NCBI GenBank assembly: GCA_963575745.1
Contig: CAUYUJ010003645.1
Span: 2,501 to 66,500, forward strand
Source of the DNA: Prorocentrum cordatum
Lineage: Eukaryota; Sar; Dinophyceae; Prorocentrales; Prorocentraceae
Length of the DNA: 64,000 nucleotides
Direction of reading: 5' to 3'
The notes beneath the pieces are model-generated. The model ran no database searches, was not told the origin of the DNA, and saw nothing but the letters and a program-made list of their open reading frames with translations. Positions within the stretch are counted from its first letter, which is position 1, and the number at the start of each line of letters is the position of its first letter. The position numbers and the translations under genes are program-made. Positions 10,098 to 21,934 of the stretch are shown here, piece by piece.

Positions 10098-11290
10098 GAT
10101 AAACACTTTTCACCTGCTTGGCAATCTCGTCCAAGCTTGACGGGCAGCGGTCCACAGCAAAACAAAAAATCCCTCCTCGCCTCCCTCCCTCTTCCAATCT
10201 CTCCCCCTGTCCCCCCTCCGCTCCCGAATCCTGATCAGGGCATGGGGCGGGCTGGATCACGGGTGTGCAGGGCCCCAGACGCGTCGCGCGTCGAGCGCGA
10301 GGGAGGGGCAGTCGGATGATGCTGGATTCCAGCCAGCCCATGGAGTCCGAAACTCGAGAGGGAGCGGAGCCAGAGCGGGAGCAGGCATGGCGCGGGGAGT
10401 GGCTGCTGGAGAGCTCGCAGGACGCAGGCGAGGAGGGGGACGACGAGGGGGGGCGGAGGAGGGAAGAGGGAGATGGCTACGATATGGCTGAGGAAGAAGA
10501 GTGCGAAGAGGAGGAGGAGGAGGAGGAGGAGGAGGAGGAGGAGAGGAGGAGGAGGGGGAGAGAAGGAAGAGGAGGAGGAGGAGGAGCAGGAGGAGGAGGA
10601 GGAAGAGAGGAGGAAGAAGAGAGGAGGATGAGGAGGAGGAGGAGGAGGAGGATTACGAGGAGGAGGAGGATTACGAGGAGGAGGAGGATTACGAGGAGGA
10701 GGAGGATTACGAGGAAGAGGAGGAGGAGGAGGAGGACGAGGAGGAGGAAGAGAATGAGGAGGAGGAAGAAGAGGAGGAGTAGGAAGAGGATTACGAGGAG
10801 GAGGAGGATTACGAGGAGGAGGAGGTAGAGGAGGAGGAGGAGGAGGAGGAGGAGGAGGAGAGAGAGACGAGGAGGACGATGAGGACGAGGAGGAGGGCGA
10901 GGGCGATGGCGCAGGCGATGAGGAGGAGAAGGGCGAGGGCGAGGAGGAGGTGGGCGACGGCGAGGAGGAGGAGGAGGAGGAGGAGGAGGAGGAGGCAACG
11001 ACGCCACCCTCGACGGCGGCGCGCTCTGCCGAGGCTCGCGAGGGCTCCACGCTGGCGCTGGCCTTCTCGGGCGCGCGGGGGGGGGGAGGCGGCAGAGGCG
11101 GCATGCGGCCTGCGCGCAGGGAGGCGGGGCGGCGAGGCGGTCGCCGGGGCCTCGAGTCGGCGGCGAGCGCCATCAGATTCTGCCCCTCCTCCTCCTCCTC
11201 CTCCTGCTCCTCCGCCTCCTCCTCCTCCTCCTCCTCCTCCTCCTCCTCCGCCTCCTCCTCCTCCTAGCCCCTGTAGCGCTGCCTCGGCGG
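10098..11290 (+). repeat. GGA microsatellite block with two GC-rich islands
   Basis: (GGA)n with a tandem GGAGGATTACGA module (about 10650-10720 and 10790-10830) fills 10500-10990, and (TCC)n lies at 11187-11265. The purine strand switches between them. The island at 10315-10450 reads on + as MLDSSQPMESETREGAEPER..., and that at 10990-11173 reads on - as MALAADSRPRRPPRRPASLR.... Either could be an exon, but both strands are open and no splice partners were found. Confidence 0.6.
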
Positions 11291-11835
11291 CGAGCGGCTA
11301 GCGCGTTCATTCCAATTATGAGTTCACACCGTCTCAGCCAGTCCGACATCGACCCCCCGCAACCCTCACACATCCCTGACAACTAATACGATGCACGCAC
11401 ACACGTTTATCGAACATCATCCATTGGCAAGAGTTGCTTGCAACAGATGGGGCGAAGTGCGCACGCGCGCGCCGTCGCGCGCTCGCATACCGATATCAGT
11501 CAAAAGCCGTCGGGCCTGTGAGTATGTCAGAATCGAGCATCCCGAAAGCATATTGTTCTGTTAAAAAAACGAAGGTGTTGGTTGCAACATGATCCCTCGA
11601 GAATCAACTGTTTGTGCGCGCGTTCTTGCGAATTCTTTCATCAACCAGAGGCAATTTTTCATCGCATGCGACGAACCGGGCCTCTCGCGCGCATGTCGAA
11701 ACCGTTCGAACGCCCTTACACGCGTGTTGGGGGGGCACGATCCCTGTCAAATAATACCATGCGGGCCACTCGCGCCCGTCGGCTGCGCAAGCATACCGAT
11801 ATTCTTCCAAAACCTTCATCACCGACTCGTAGACG

Positions 11836-11927
<92 letters not shown>

Positions 11928-13540
11928 GGCGTGATCAGCATCGGTGCCGTCGTTGGCCTTGCCGTCGTCATCGTCATCGTCGCCACCAGTATCGCTACTA
12001 TCATCATGTTTGCTGTTTTCGGTGTCCCCAATATATCGCGCCCGCCCGATCCACCGAATCGCATTGAACTGCCCGCGAGTCAGCGCGGCCTGCGAGACGT
12101 GTTGGGAAATCCCCAGCAGTCAGTGCCACTGCGGTCGAGTCGGTCGCGCCAGACTAGCTGGCCGGTTTGCGCGCGAGCTTGCGCGCTAGCGTGGCCGCAG
12201 CGATGTGCCATCCAGCGCCAAGCAGTCATCGCAATCGCCGCAGCAGGGGTTTTGAAACCAAGTTGCGGGCGGGTCGGTGGGATGATTGCGCGAGCAGTGG
12301 AGTTGACAACTTCAAGTTCGGCAGGGCGAATTTCATCACATAGGTTTCGCTGCATAGGCTGCACCACACAGATATTTGCTTCGCCAAAAAACTAAGACAT
12401 CATCCCCCCATCCCCGGAATTATCGGCGCCCATTGGCATAGTGCAACTTAAATTTGTTTATGCCCCATCGTTCATTGCAAACATGACATTATATAATCCC
12501 AGTTAGAAGCCAGAGCCCGCGTCGCCCTCCCCACCACCGTGGAGGTTTTACACAGGTGCCCCGGAACTTGAGATATTGTAGCGAATTTCGCTACCAACCC
12601 TTTTGCTTATTTTTCCTATCATGATGTAGACCTCATTGGCGCAACGCGCTGGCCATTATCAGTCTGAGCTGAAGGATGTGCAATCGAGACGGGGCTTAAT
12701 CTAGGCACCACCGCGATTTTCATTGATGCAAGACAGAAGGTCATTGTTTTTTTTGTTACGCGGTACGATGCATGAGATGGGTGAGTCACGCCAGCGCCAT
12801 AAAGGTGTCAACTCGCATGCATGTCATCTTCCTCCTTCACCACGCCCTCGCCATTATCATGCTCTTCTGCCATCGTAATGAACCCCTTTCGGAGCAGGAG
12901 TTGGCATGCCGTGCTTATGCGAATGTAGAGGATGAAGAGGACAAGAAGAGAAGGAGGAGGAGGAGGAGGAGGAGGAGGAGGAGGAGGAGAAGGAGGACGA
13001 CGGCGAGGAGGAGGAGGAGGAGGACGACGAGGAGAAGGAGGATGACGAGGAGGAGTTGGAGGAGGAGGAGGATATTCCTCCACGCGCATATTCAGCCATC
13101 CTTTTCCATTAGTGCAACTTTTCCTCGTCGAGGACGGCGATGCGGACAAGGGGATGACGAGGGAGGAATCAGGAACATCATCGATTTGATCGACTAGTGA
13201 TTGCGTAAGATGAAGGACCCGACGTGACGTCGTTTTCCCCCTTCCCCGTCATCGACATGCCTCCCTTTCGGGGAAGGGACGCATGAATGTGAGAATGCAT
13301 CGAGATGAGCGCGAGTAGGAGGGATGATGGGGGAGACAATGACGATGATAATTGTGGTTGTGGTGACGATGCCAATGATGACGACGATGGTGATGGGGAT
13401 GGGAAGGAAGGGATCAGAGAGAGGAAGCCTTTTGATGGCGTGGGAGATATGCCGGAGGATAGATCCGAGGTGGCGCGCAGTGGATGAGACAGATTGTACC
13501 CCGTTCTCAATTTCCACATACCGCATCATCCCTAAACGGA
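11291..13540. other. Low-gene stretch with an ATC array and a GGA tract
   Basis: It contains an (ATC)n array at 11836-11926 and a (GGA)n tract at 12953-13075. Around 12080-12395 both strands are open for about 90-110 codons, the minus frame being slightly more ordinary (it starts MQRNLCDEIRPAELEVVN). Positions 12400-12930 are AT-richer, with a small hairpin (GTAGCGAAATTTCGCTAC-like at about 12577-12593). Degenerate GAT triplets lie at 13330-13400. I support no gene. Confidence 0.4.
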
Positions 13541-13897
13541 TCGGAGGTGAGGGGGTGAGATCGAAGTGGAACGGAGAGCCCCCCTACCGGGAAATCGATT
13601 TCGGTTTCGTGTTCGTGCGTGCCGTGCGTGCGGGCGAGGCGAAGTTGCGTGGGCGGGCGAGAGAAAGTCCCCTGTGGCTGAGGCGCGGCCGGACCAAATG
13701 ATTCTCCGCCGGGCGGCCGGTGGCGCGTGGTGTCCCGCCGGTGTCCCGCTGGTGTCCCGTCGGTGTCCCTGTGGCTGAGGCGCGGCCAGACCAAATGTGT
13801 CTCTTCCGGGCGGCGGGTGGCGCGCGGTGTCCCGCCGGTGTCCCGCTGGTGTCCCGTCGGTGTCCCGTCGGTGTCCCGATGATGATGTGGATGATGG

Positions 13898-13928
<31 letters not shown>

Positions 13929-13940
13929 GGTGATGATGGC

Positions 13941-14003
<63 letters not shown>

Positions 14004-14006
14004 GGC

Positions 14007-14050
<44 letters not shown>

Positions 14051-14075
14051 CAATGATGACAATGATGATGATGGC

Positions 14076-14121
<46 letters not shown>

Positions 14122-14310
14122 TTGGTGTTGTTGTTGATGATGATGACGTCGATTGTGAGATCGATTGTGACATCGATAGTGAGACCGAATGTGAGATCGA
14201 TTGTGAGATCGATACTGAGATCGATTGTGAGATCGATAGTCAGATCGATTGTGAGATGATGATGGTGATGATGGTGATGATGGTAATGATGGTGATAATG
14301 GTGATGATGG

Positions 14311-14359
<49 letters not shown>

Positions 14360-14785
14360 AATAATGGCGTCGATTGTGAGATCGATTGGGAGTTCGGTTG
14401 TGATATCGATAGTGAGATCGACTGTGAGATCGATAATGAGATCGATTGTGAGATCGATAGTGAGACCGAGTGTGAAACCGAATGTGAGATCGACTGTGAG
14501 ATCGATTGTGAGATCGATAGTGAGATCGATAGTGAGACCGAATGTGAGACCGAATGTGAGATCGACTGTGAGATCGATTGTGAGATCGACAGTGAGACCG
14601 AATGTGAGACCGAATGTGAGACCGAATGTGAGATCGATTGTGAGATCGATAGTGCGATCGATAGCGAGATCGATCGTGATATCGATAATGAGATGAAATG
14701 TGAGATCGATAGCGAGATCGATTGAGTGAGACGTTGGTTCCCCCTCCCCCCTCACCTCCTTATCACCCGCAGGGTGGTCGTATAG
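13541..14785 (+). mobile_element. Composite repeat element, copy A
   Basis: The 5' end is TCGGAGGTGAGGGGG. Next come a GC-rich module (ACCGGGAAATCGATTTCGG...), two tandem copies of a segment starting GTGGCTGAGGCGCGGCC and rich in GTGTCCCG(C/T)(C/T)GG, a long GAT array, and an array of the 10-bp unit GAGATCGATTGT and variants. The 3' tail reads GAGACGTTGGTTCC, poly(C), then CACCCGCAGGGTG and GGTCGTATAG. Copies B (31.3 kb) and C (43.5 kb) have the same order and ends in the same orientation. There is no protein coding; open frames through the GAT arrays are poly-Asp or poly-Met. Confidence 0.85.
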
Positions 14786-14789
14786 GTAA

Positions 14790-14985
14790 TGAGAGATGCA
14801 GCGGGGGGGGAATACGGGGAGAGAGAGAGAGAGAGAGAACAACAAAAGAGGGGGGGAGAGAGAGAGGGAGGGAGTCAGGGAGAGAGAGAGAGAGAGAGAG
14901 AGAGATAAAACAAAAAATGAAGAAAGAAAAACAAGAGAGAGAGAGAGAGAGCGCGCGAGAGTCAGTTCCACCCTACCCCCCCCCC

Positions 14986-15046
<61 letters not shown>

Positions 15047-15170
15047 AAACACACATACACACCCGGTTGTCACTTCTATCCTCCTCCTCCTCCTCCTTAG
15101 GAGGAGGAGGAGGAGGAGGAGGAGAGGAGGAGGAGCAGGAGGAGGAGAAGGAGGAGGAGGGGGGATGGAG
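14790..15170 (+). repeat. GA, CA and TCC/GGA microsatellite cluster
   Basis: (GA)n runs with G-rich breaks occupy 14818-14960, (CA)n 14986-15040, and a (TCC)6-TTA-(GGA)8 inversion lies at about 15079-15123, where the purine strand flips over three bases. Arrays of three unrelated motifs within 350 bp follow directly on composite element A. Confidence 0.9.
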
Positions 15171-15698
15171 GGCGAGAGGTAGGCGATACCTTAGAAGTGA
15201 GAATTCTCATCTTCGACCGTGCCCCCTTGGGGGTGTATATCTTTCTTACCTGCCGCGCATCATTTGCGCAGCCCCTGAAACAGCGGAAACGCGGACGGGT
15301 GGAGGGGGGGAGGAGGAGGGATGGAGCACGGAATTGTCAGGAGGGGGGCTCGGAGCAGAAAACACGTAGCAGAACCGAGGAAGTATCGAGCAGGAGCCCT
15401 TGTCGTCGTGGCCGGGCCTCCGCCAACTTGTTTGAATTGCGAGGAAGTCTCGAGCGAGAGCGCCGTTCCTGAGTTCGGGGGCCTCTCTGGCCAGGGTGCC
15501 CCGGGGCAAACATTGTGAGGAGGTATTGAGCGGGAGCCGTTGTCGTCGTAACTGGGCCTCCAAGGGCACATATTTACATTCAAGCCCGCGCCCGAGTGGG
15601 AGCTCCGTTTTCAGAGGAATTGCAGCCGGCGTCGAGGCGAGAGCGCGCGCAACCGTTTCCATAGATCAGCAATTATTGTTTTCTAGAGTTGAGACTTC

Positions 15699-15758
<60 letters not shown>

Positions 15759-15760
15759 AC
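15170..15760 (+). repeat. Duplicated GC-rich cassette ending in a CAA array, copy 1
   Basis: Sub-repeats of about 75 bp carry GAAGTATCGAGC(A/G)GGAGC-like cores at about 15380, 15450 and 15520. They lead to GCAGCCGGCG(T/C)C(A/G)AGGCGAGAGCGC and then to (CAA)n at 15697-15757. The same order recurs at 16.64-17.13 kb. No supported coding. Confidence 0.65.
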
Positions 15761-16640
15761 CAACGACACCAACAACAGCAGCAGCCACAACAGCATCATC
15801 AACAACAACAGTCATGTTAAGACTGTTCGCTTGTATGTGCTCGCGTGACATTCCAAACGTGTACCCCAAACCCTCGATACCCGCACAGTTCGTCTTCGAT
15901 CGTACCCCTTCGGGTGTGTATATATATATGTATATATATATATATGTATATATATACACACGATCGTACCCCTTCGGTGTATATATATATATATATATAT
16001 ATCTGCATGTCTATATATACACATATGAAGGCCTTTCAGGAATCCGGCAAAATTTCTGTGAGGCCCCCAGAGGCACTCCAAAGAGGAGCTTCCACAAAAA
16101 GAGCTGCGGGGGATGGGGGGAATGCGCAGGGTATGGCGGTAATGAGGAGAAAGAAGCATGGAGGGAGGATAGCGAATAACACTGTTACAACGGCGATGCC
16201 GGAAAATGCAACAAGGAGTTATCGCCAAATTGTCGGCATGACCTTCCTGCCATTCCGCCTGCATACCAAACATCAAGGACCAAGGCACATGGCGCGAAGC
16301 GCCATTGCAATCTTGCTTTTTCTCCAAATAGGCTTGCCCTATAGGAGTCCTGGCTCATCATAAGTAGTTGGTCTTTGGGACCCCCCTTTTTCCATAGGCC
16401 CCCCCCCTTTCTCGATGGCCCCCCCCTTTTTCCAATGGCACTTGCTTGCTCTTGCGTGCTTGCTCTCGCTTGCTTGTTCTTGCTTGCCATGGCTTGCTTG
16501 CACTTGATCGCTGGCTCTTGCTTGCTTGTTATTGTTCGCTTGCGCTTGCTTGCTTCCGACGATAGGGGCGAATAGATCAGGGGAGAGCATTACACGCACC
16601 CCTCCGGGAGCCTCGCTGAAGACATGGATCATCGGCGCTT
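15761..16640. other. AT microsatellite and CTTG-rich sequence
   Basis: Two copies of CGATCGTACCCCTTCGG(G)TGT, each running into (TA)n, lie at 15895-16010. A relative, CGACCGTGCCCCCTTGGGGG, is at about 15215. Positions 16370-16430 repeat GGCCCCCCCCTTT. Positions 16435-16560 are a CTTGCTTG-type array on the + strand. No gene is supported. Confidence 0.6.
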
Positions 16641-17135
16641 CTGGATACATGTATTCCCTTCCCTGGGCTATTCGCCCCTTTCGTCGCCTCCGATGTTTGC
16701 AGGGTGGGCCGCTTGCGTCGCCGGGGAGGGAGCGCCGGTCCTGAGCAAAAAACATGGAAGTATCGAGCGGGAGCGCCAGTTTTGTGGGAAAGCCAGCTTT
16801 CGGCGGCGAGCAGGAGCCCTGGTCCCGAGTAGAGAGGGGGTAAGTATCGAGCAGGAGCGTTGTTGTTGATGGGGGGACCCCCGAAACGCTTGAGCGTGAG
16901 CCTAATCTTCAAAGCAAATGCAGCCGGCGCCAAGGCGAGAGCGCCAGGGCGGCTCTAGGGGGTGCAACAATAATAGTTGTTCAGCAGTTAGGGTTCAACA
17001 ACAACAACAATAGTTATATCAACAATAATAATAACACCACCAACAACAATAATAATAGCAGCAACAAAAAAACAACAACAGCAACAACAACCAAAGCAGC
17101 AGCAACAACAACAGCAACAGCAACAACAAGTTGAA
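16640..17135 (+). repeat. Duplicated GC-rich cassette ending in a CAA array, copy 2
   Basis: It contains AAGTATCGAGCGGGAGCGCC (about 16750), a diverged second unit near 16845 and GCAGCCGGCGCCAAGGCGAGAGCGCC (16919-16945), followed by imperfect (CAA)n to about 17130. It parallels 15.17-15.76 kb in order and orientation. The repeat cassette and its microsatellite were therefore duplicated together, or the cassette gives rise to the microsatellite. Confidence 0.65.
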
Positions 17136-17619
17136 TCCACGCCGCGGAGTCCCACTTCAGCTACGCACCCATGGACAGTGAGTGACTGTTCGGCCCCCTC
17201 ATTCTATGATAGTACCATGGGAGGTGGGAAGTGGGATGCTGGGGTGGCGCTGGGAAGCAGAGGCGGGAGACAAAACAATGGCATCGCAGCGTTTGCCAGA
17301 AATCGGATTCTGGAGATGGATTGGATACATTGCAAGTTGCTGTTGTCCGGAAGTGTAGAAGGGAGGATTACGGAACACTAGTGGAGGTGGAGGGGGGAAG
17401 AGGCAAACGCCGAGCAACGGGACAGCATCTTAGGCATGAGGTCCAGCGACCTTCCCCTCTTCCAAAGCCGATTGGGCTCGGGTGTCAGGGGGCGGCCGCT
17501 TGCTGGTCACTGGCAATGTTTTCCCCTCTCTCCGCTTTCCCGCCCAGCTTCGCCCCCTCCTCCGCCCTCCGCTCTCGCGCCCCTGTGGCTGCGGGCGCGT
17601 CGGCGCGGCCGAGGCGGTG
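17136..17619 (+). promoter_or_regulatory. Region upstream of the EF-hand block
   Basis: This is the only non-repetitive DNA between the CAA cassette and the first ATG of the EF-hand frame. It would have to hold the promoter, the 5' leader and a trans-splice acceptor if the ATG at 17620 is the start. I recognise no defined promoter element. Open frames on both strands here look like chance. Confidence 0.2.
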
Positions 17620-20286
17620 ATGGCGGCCGGCGGCGCTGCGGCAACCAGCGCCGCAGCGCCCCCGCGGTCGCAGTCTGCGGAGCTGCAGGCGCCGTCGCTG
17701 CCGATGCCGATAGGGCGACGGCCGCTCGCAGGGAGCGCGCGAACAGCGCGCCTCTGCCGCAGCGGCCACCGCCCGAGCACGGCTGGCAGCGGCGCTCAGC
17801 AGGCGGAAGGCGGCAGGGCCGCGGCGCCGCCGCCGACGCCGTCCCTCGGGACGCCGCCTGCAGCGCCGCCGCCGCCGCAGAGCGCGCTCGGCCTGCACAC
17901 GTCGGCGCTCGGCGCCGACGCCTCCCGAGAGCAGCGGTGGGAGGCCTTCCAGAGCCAGCTGCACAGGCGCCGGCCGCGCCCCACCTCGGCGCCCGCGGGA
18001 GCCGCTCCTGGATGGGGCCCACGGCTTGGCGGCGAGAGCACAGAAGCACAGCCCAGCAGAGCCCAGCGCCACCCGTGCACCTCTGCGCCCGCCACGCCCC
18101 GCGCCGGTGCACCTCCGCGCCCGCGGTCCGCCGCACCGGCGGGCCCCGCAGCCCTGCCGCGCCAGACCTCGCCGACGCCCGCGGAGGGCCAGGCAGCCTC
18201 GCCGCGCCAGCCCGCGCCGACGCCCGCGGAGCGCCGCCCCCTGCCGGCGCCGCAGGGCGGAGGGCGCACGGCGGCGCCAACCTGCAGGGGAGGCCAGCTG
18301 GGAGAGGGGCAGGCTTCCGCGCCCAGCGCCCCGGCGCGCCCCGCCACCGCGGGGCGCGCACCCGCGAGGCCGACGGAGGCGGCGCCACTGGGCCTCCGCT
18401 TGCCCAAGGAGTACGCCAGGCGGTCTCGGCCCACGACAGCCAGGAGGGGTTGCTCCAAGCATGCCAACGTCGGGCGGCCGCGGCCGAGGAGCCCGCCGGC
18501 ATCCGCGCGTGGTGGCGCCGGGCCCGCGGCGGAGGCGCTGCTGTCTGCGTGCAGCAGCAGGATGCCAGGCCACTTGGCGGAGGCCGCGCGCACGGGCTGC
18601 AAGCTGGACGTGGACCCGCAGGCATCGCTGCGCCCCCTCGTCGGCAGCTCTCGCGGCTGCGCCGCGGAGCTGCACCTGCGCGAGTGGCTCTCGTGGATGG
18701 GGGGCTCTGAGACCGCCGCCGCAGACGGAGGCCACCAGCTGGCGCTGGCGTCGACGTCCCAGGATCTGTTGTCCCCGCGGAAGCCGTCACCCGGGGGCCC
18801 CGGCTGCGCTGGGCAGGCCAGCAGCACAGCTGGCGGCGAAGAGGGCCTGCGGCACGGCCCGAGAGATGGCACCGCAGCGCGCTTCGGGCAGGCATCGGGC
18901 CCGGGCCCAGGGCCCCGCAAGGCTCGGCCACGCGTAAGAGTGACCCTTCGCCAGAGTGACGTTGGTGCGGGCCCACAGGGGTCCCCCAACCAAACACTAG
19001 CTGCGCGCTGGGATTTGGCCTCCCCGCGGTCCCCTCAAGCCGCGCACCAAGGGTCACTCTTGCCTAGGGTCGCTCTTGCGTGTAGCTCAAAGGTAGCGCG
19101 CCTCTCGTTCTTAGGCAACGGCCATGCTGCTGGCGCGCTTGCCAGGAAAGGCCACCAGGGACAGCGCCGGGCGACCATCAGCTCGCCTCGCGAGAATGTC
19201 GAGAGCCGGGACGACGCTTACACGAGCATCTCCAAGATCGCTGGAACCAGAGCCATGGAGATGCTACGTGGCGAGCCCAACCGCACTTTGGCGCCAAAAA
19301 CGATGCGGTTCAAGGCCCTGGCCGAGGTGGTCGAAGCAGCGATGGCCTCCCACCGGGCAGGCCAGCTCGGGAACACGGTGTTAGCGAAGAGGGGCTCCCA
19401 CTCCAGGCGCAACTCCATCGGCGCCCCAAAGAGGCGCAACTCCACCGACGCCAGGCTTTTGGCACCTCGGATTGAGGAGGACGCCCTTGGCAACCTCGTG
19501 GTGAGAAGGAGGGCCAGCGATGTTCGTACGTTCCTGGAGGACCCAGACGAGCTGTTCGACCAGTTCCAGCACGACAAGGAGATGCACCGCGACAAGCTGC
19601 AAATGGCCCTGGAGCGCGCTGGGGTCCTGTGCGTGCGCCGGGAGTGGATCGACGAGATCTTCGAGGGAATCACCAAGTACACGGTGCTCGACCGAGAGGA
19701 GTTCGAGGACTTCGTGGAACGCTACCAGAGCAGGGTCTACCAGGAGTACGAGACCGCGTTCGCAAACTGCGACTTCAAGAACAGCCGTCAGGTGCCGGTG
19801 ACCTCTTTTTCCAACATCCTTGCATTTCTGGGCGTCACTGTGACCGACGCCGTCATCAAGGACACCGCCAAAGAGGTCGATCAAGGCAATTTGGGGCAGA
19901 TAGACATGCAGCAATTGGAACAATTCATGGCGATGCTCTGCCTCCAGCAGGGCTTCAGCAAACGGGAGTACACTCGCATCATGAACGCATTCAGCCACTT
20001 CGACCTCGATCGGTCTAGCAGCCTTGACACATCGGAGATCGCGGAGATCTTAAGTTACCTGAACTACGCGATCCTACCCGACAACATCGCCAACATCGTG
20101 AAGGAGATGGGCGCGGAAGAGGACAGCCAGCTCAGCAGGTCTGAGTTTCTGGTCTTCATGCGGAAGGTGCGGGAGTTTGAGGTAACGAAGATCTCGGAGT
20201 GTCTGGCGAGGCCCGACGCGCCGACCAGCAAGCTCGAGCTCCTGCAGTTCGCGATGCGCAGCCTCAACTACGTTGCCGACCTGGAC
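17620..20286 (+). CDS. EF-hand protein, N-terminal block (Pro/Ala-rich region followed by EF-hands)
   Basis: The frame is open from upstream; ATG 17620 is the first in-frame Met. Residues 1 to about 430 are Pro/Ala/Arg-rich, with recurring RP-T/S-S/T-A motifs (RPTSAPA, RPATAG, RPTTA), probably disordered. Residues from about 640 on are compact and helical, with a canonical Ca-binding loop DLDRSSSLDTSE (20002-20037) and degenerate EF-hand units before and after it (EVDQGNLGQIDMQQLEQF; GAEEDSQLSRSEF). Codons favour G/C in third position. The last family-like residues are LNYVADLD, ending at 20286. After that the frame runs into a GATG microsatellite that gives poly-Met, so the exon almost certainly ends here (ph 0, GTTATC donor, weak). 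A calcium-binding, probably cytoskeletal or signalling role is inferred from EF-hands alone. An introner-like insertion lies at 18934-19092. Confidence 0.8.
18934..19092 (+). mobile_element. Introner-like inverted-repeat element inside the EF-hand frame
   Basis: It begins GTAAGAGTGACCC, a strong 5' splice site, and the repeat proper ends GGGTCGCTCTTGCGTGTAG at 19085. The ends are inverted repeats of each other (AAGAGTGACCC / GGGTCRCTCTT). A second copy lies at 42650-42821. Splicing at TGTAG (152 nt) would break the frame. Splicing at the next AG (CTCAAAG, 19092) removes 159 nt at phase 0 and keeps it: ...ARPR joined to VARLSFLGN.... Read through, the segment is also open, so retention is possible. 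Confidence 0.65.
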
Positions 20287-20339
20287 GTTATCTGGCCGCC
20301 TACGGCAGCTCCCAGCACCGTGCTAGCCAAGCGCTTTCG

Positions 20340-20644
20340 GCGGCAGCTGCTCGAATCGATGAGGATGATGGCGTTGGTGATGATGATGGTGGTGATGGTG
20401 ATGGTGATAGTGATGATGGTGGTGATGATGATGGTGGTGATGGTGATGATGATGGTGGTGATGACGGCGATTGGATGGTGATGAGGGTGATGATGATGAT
20501 GGTGATTATGCTGATGACCATTATGATGATTATGATGATGCTGATGGTGATGGTGATGATGCAGATGATGCTGATTATGATGATGCTGATGGTGATGATG
20601 ATGATGATGATGCTGATGGTGATGATGCAGATGGTGATGATGCA

Positions 20645-20692
<48 letters not shown>

Positions 20693-21216
20693 GATGGTGA
20701 TTATAATGCTGATGCTGATGCTCATGGTGATGGTGATGATGATGGTGATGGTGTTGACGATGATGACGATGGTGACGATGAGAGGATGATGACTGTTATG
20801 ATAATGATGATTCGGATGAGGATGAGAACGATGATGATGGTGATGGTGATGGCGATGATGGTGATGATGGTGATGATGATGGTGATGGTGACGATGATGA
20901 TGATGATGATGATGATGATGAAGAAGCTAATCCTGGTCATGATGGTGGTGATGGTGATGGTGATGGTGAGGCTGCTGAGGCTGATGAGGATGATGATGGT
21001 GGCACTGGTGATTAGTATCGTTATTATTATTATGGTTATGACGTTGGAGGAGGACGATTGAGGCGGAGGAGGGGGGCAAATGACATGATGAAGATGGGGA
21101 CGAACATGAATAGTTCGATGATACTGGTGATGATGACGATGATGAGGATGACAACGATGGTGCTGACGACGATGATGATGACGACGATGAAGATGGAGAT
21201 GATGAAGAACATGATA

Positions 21217-21249
<33 letters not shown>

Positions 21250-21340
21250 GTGATGGTGATGATGCTGATGATGGCGATGATGGTGATGATGAAGACGAAT
21301 CTGATGGTGATGCTGATGCTGATGGTGAGGAGGAGGAGCA
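20340..21340 (+). repeat. GAT/GATG microsatellite
   Basis: GAT triplets with GGT, GCT and GAC variants run for about 1 kb, starting within 60 bp of the proposed exon end. A short non-repeat break lies at about 21010-21060. Frames are poly-Asp or poly-Met on + and poly-Ile or poly-Ser on -. None is a gene. Confidence 0.9.
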
Positions 21341-21397
21341 GGAGCAGGAGGAGGAGGGAAGACACGGACGAAAATGATATTGATGGTGTATGGCGAC

Positions 21398-21399
<2 letters not shown>

Positions 21400-21432
<33 letters not shown>

Positions 21433-21600
21433 AAAAAGAGAGAGACAGAGAGAGGAGGGGAGGAGGAGGAGCAGGAGGAGGAGCAGGAGGAGGAGCAGGA
21501 GGAGGAAGAGGAAGAGGATGCTGATGAGGAGGAGGAGGAAGACGAGAAGGAGGATGAGGAGGATGAGGAGAGCCGTCACATGCTACGCTTTCCGTTTTCA
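21400..21600 (+). repeat. GA and GGA microsatellite
   Basis: (GA)n at 21403-21452 with an A-run, then GGA/GAAGAG triplets with a repeated GGAGGAGCA unit to about 21570. It continues the purine-rich + strand trend of the GAT block. Confidence 0.85.
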
Positions 21601-21619
21601 CTTCTCGAGGGGCGTTCAT

Positions 21620-21875
21620 GAATTTTCTTTGGGTTGTTTTGGGGCTGGCCTGGGCTTCTGTGGGGGCAGTCTTGGGGGTCCCCTGGGGTTCTCTTGGGCC
21701 GTCTTGGGCCCAGCTTGGTGGATAAGGCCCGAGGCTTCTGGAAAACGATGTTCCTACTTACAGGTTTTTTTCTGGGGCCCCAGAAATGGTTGGGGGCAGG
21801 CTGACGGGGGGAAAGCTGGGGACAGACGGAAGCCCACGTGTCCAAGTGTCATACGATGCTCCACGATGCTCCATG
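21620..21875 (+). repeat. CTTGGG minisatellite with a conserved tail, copy 1
   Basis: A short CTTGGGG array (21630-21720) is followed by about 150 bp of complex sequence (GCTTCTGGAAAACGATGTTCC... GGGGACAGACGGAAGCCCAC). The reverse complement of this combination is at 38.79-38.96 kb. The two are inverted copies of one dispersed repeat. Confidence 0.7.
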
Positions 21876-21934
21876 AGTCGGTCATCCTCTTCGTAAGTAT
21901 CGGGCCACATGCATGGTCACACTCAAGCGGCGCC

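Noticed and set aside
11589-12395. 268-codon frame with a poly-Ile segment
   Set aside because: The Ile run comes from the ATC array, and the flanks have no family signature; the minus strand is equally open.
13797-14696. 299-codon frame in composite element A
   Set aside because: It is poly-Asp and poly-Met from GAT repeats and Arg/Ser/Val from the GAGATCGAT array.
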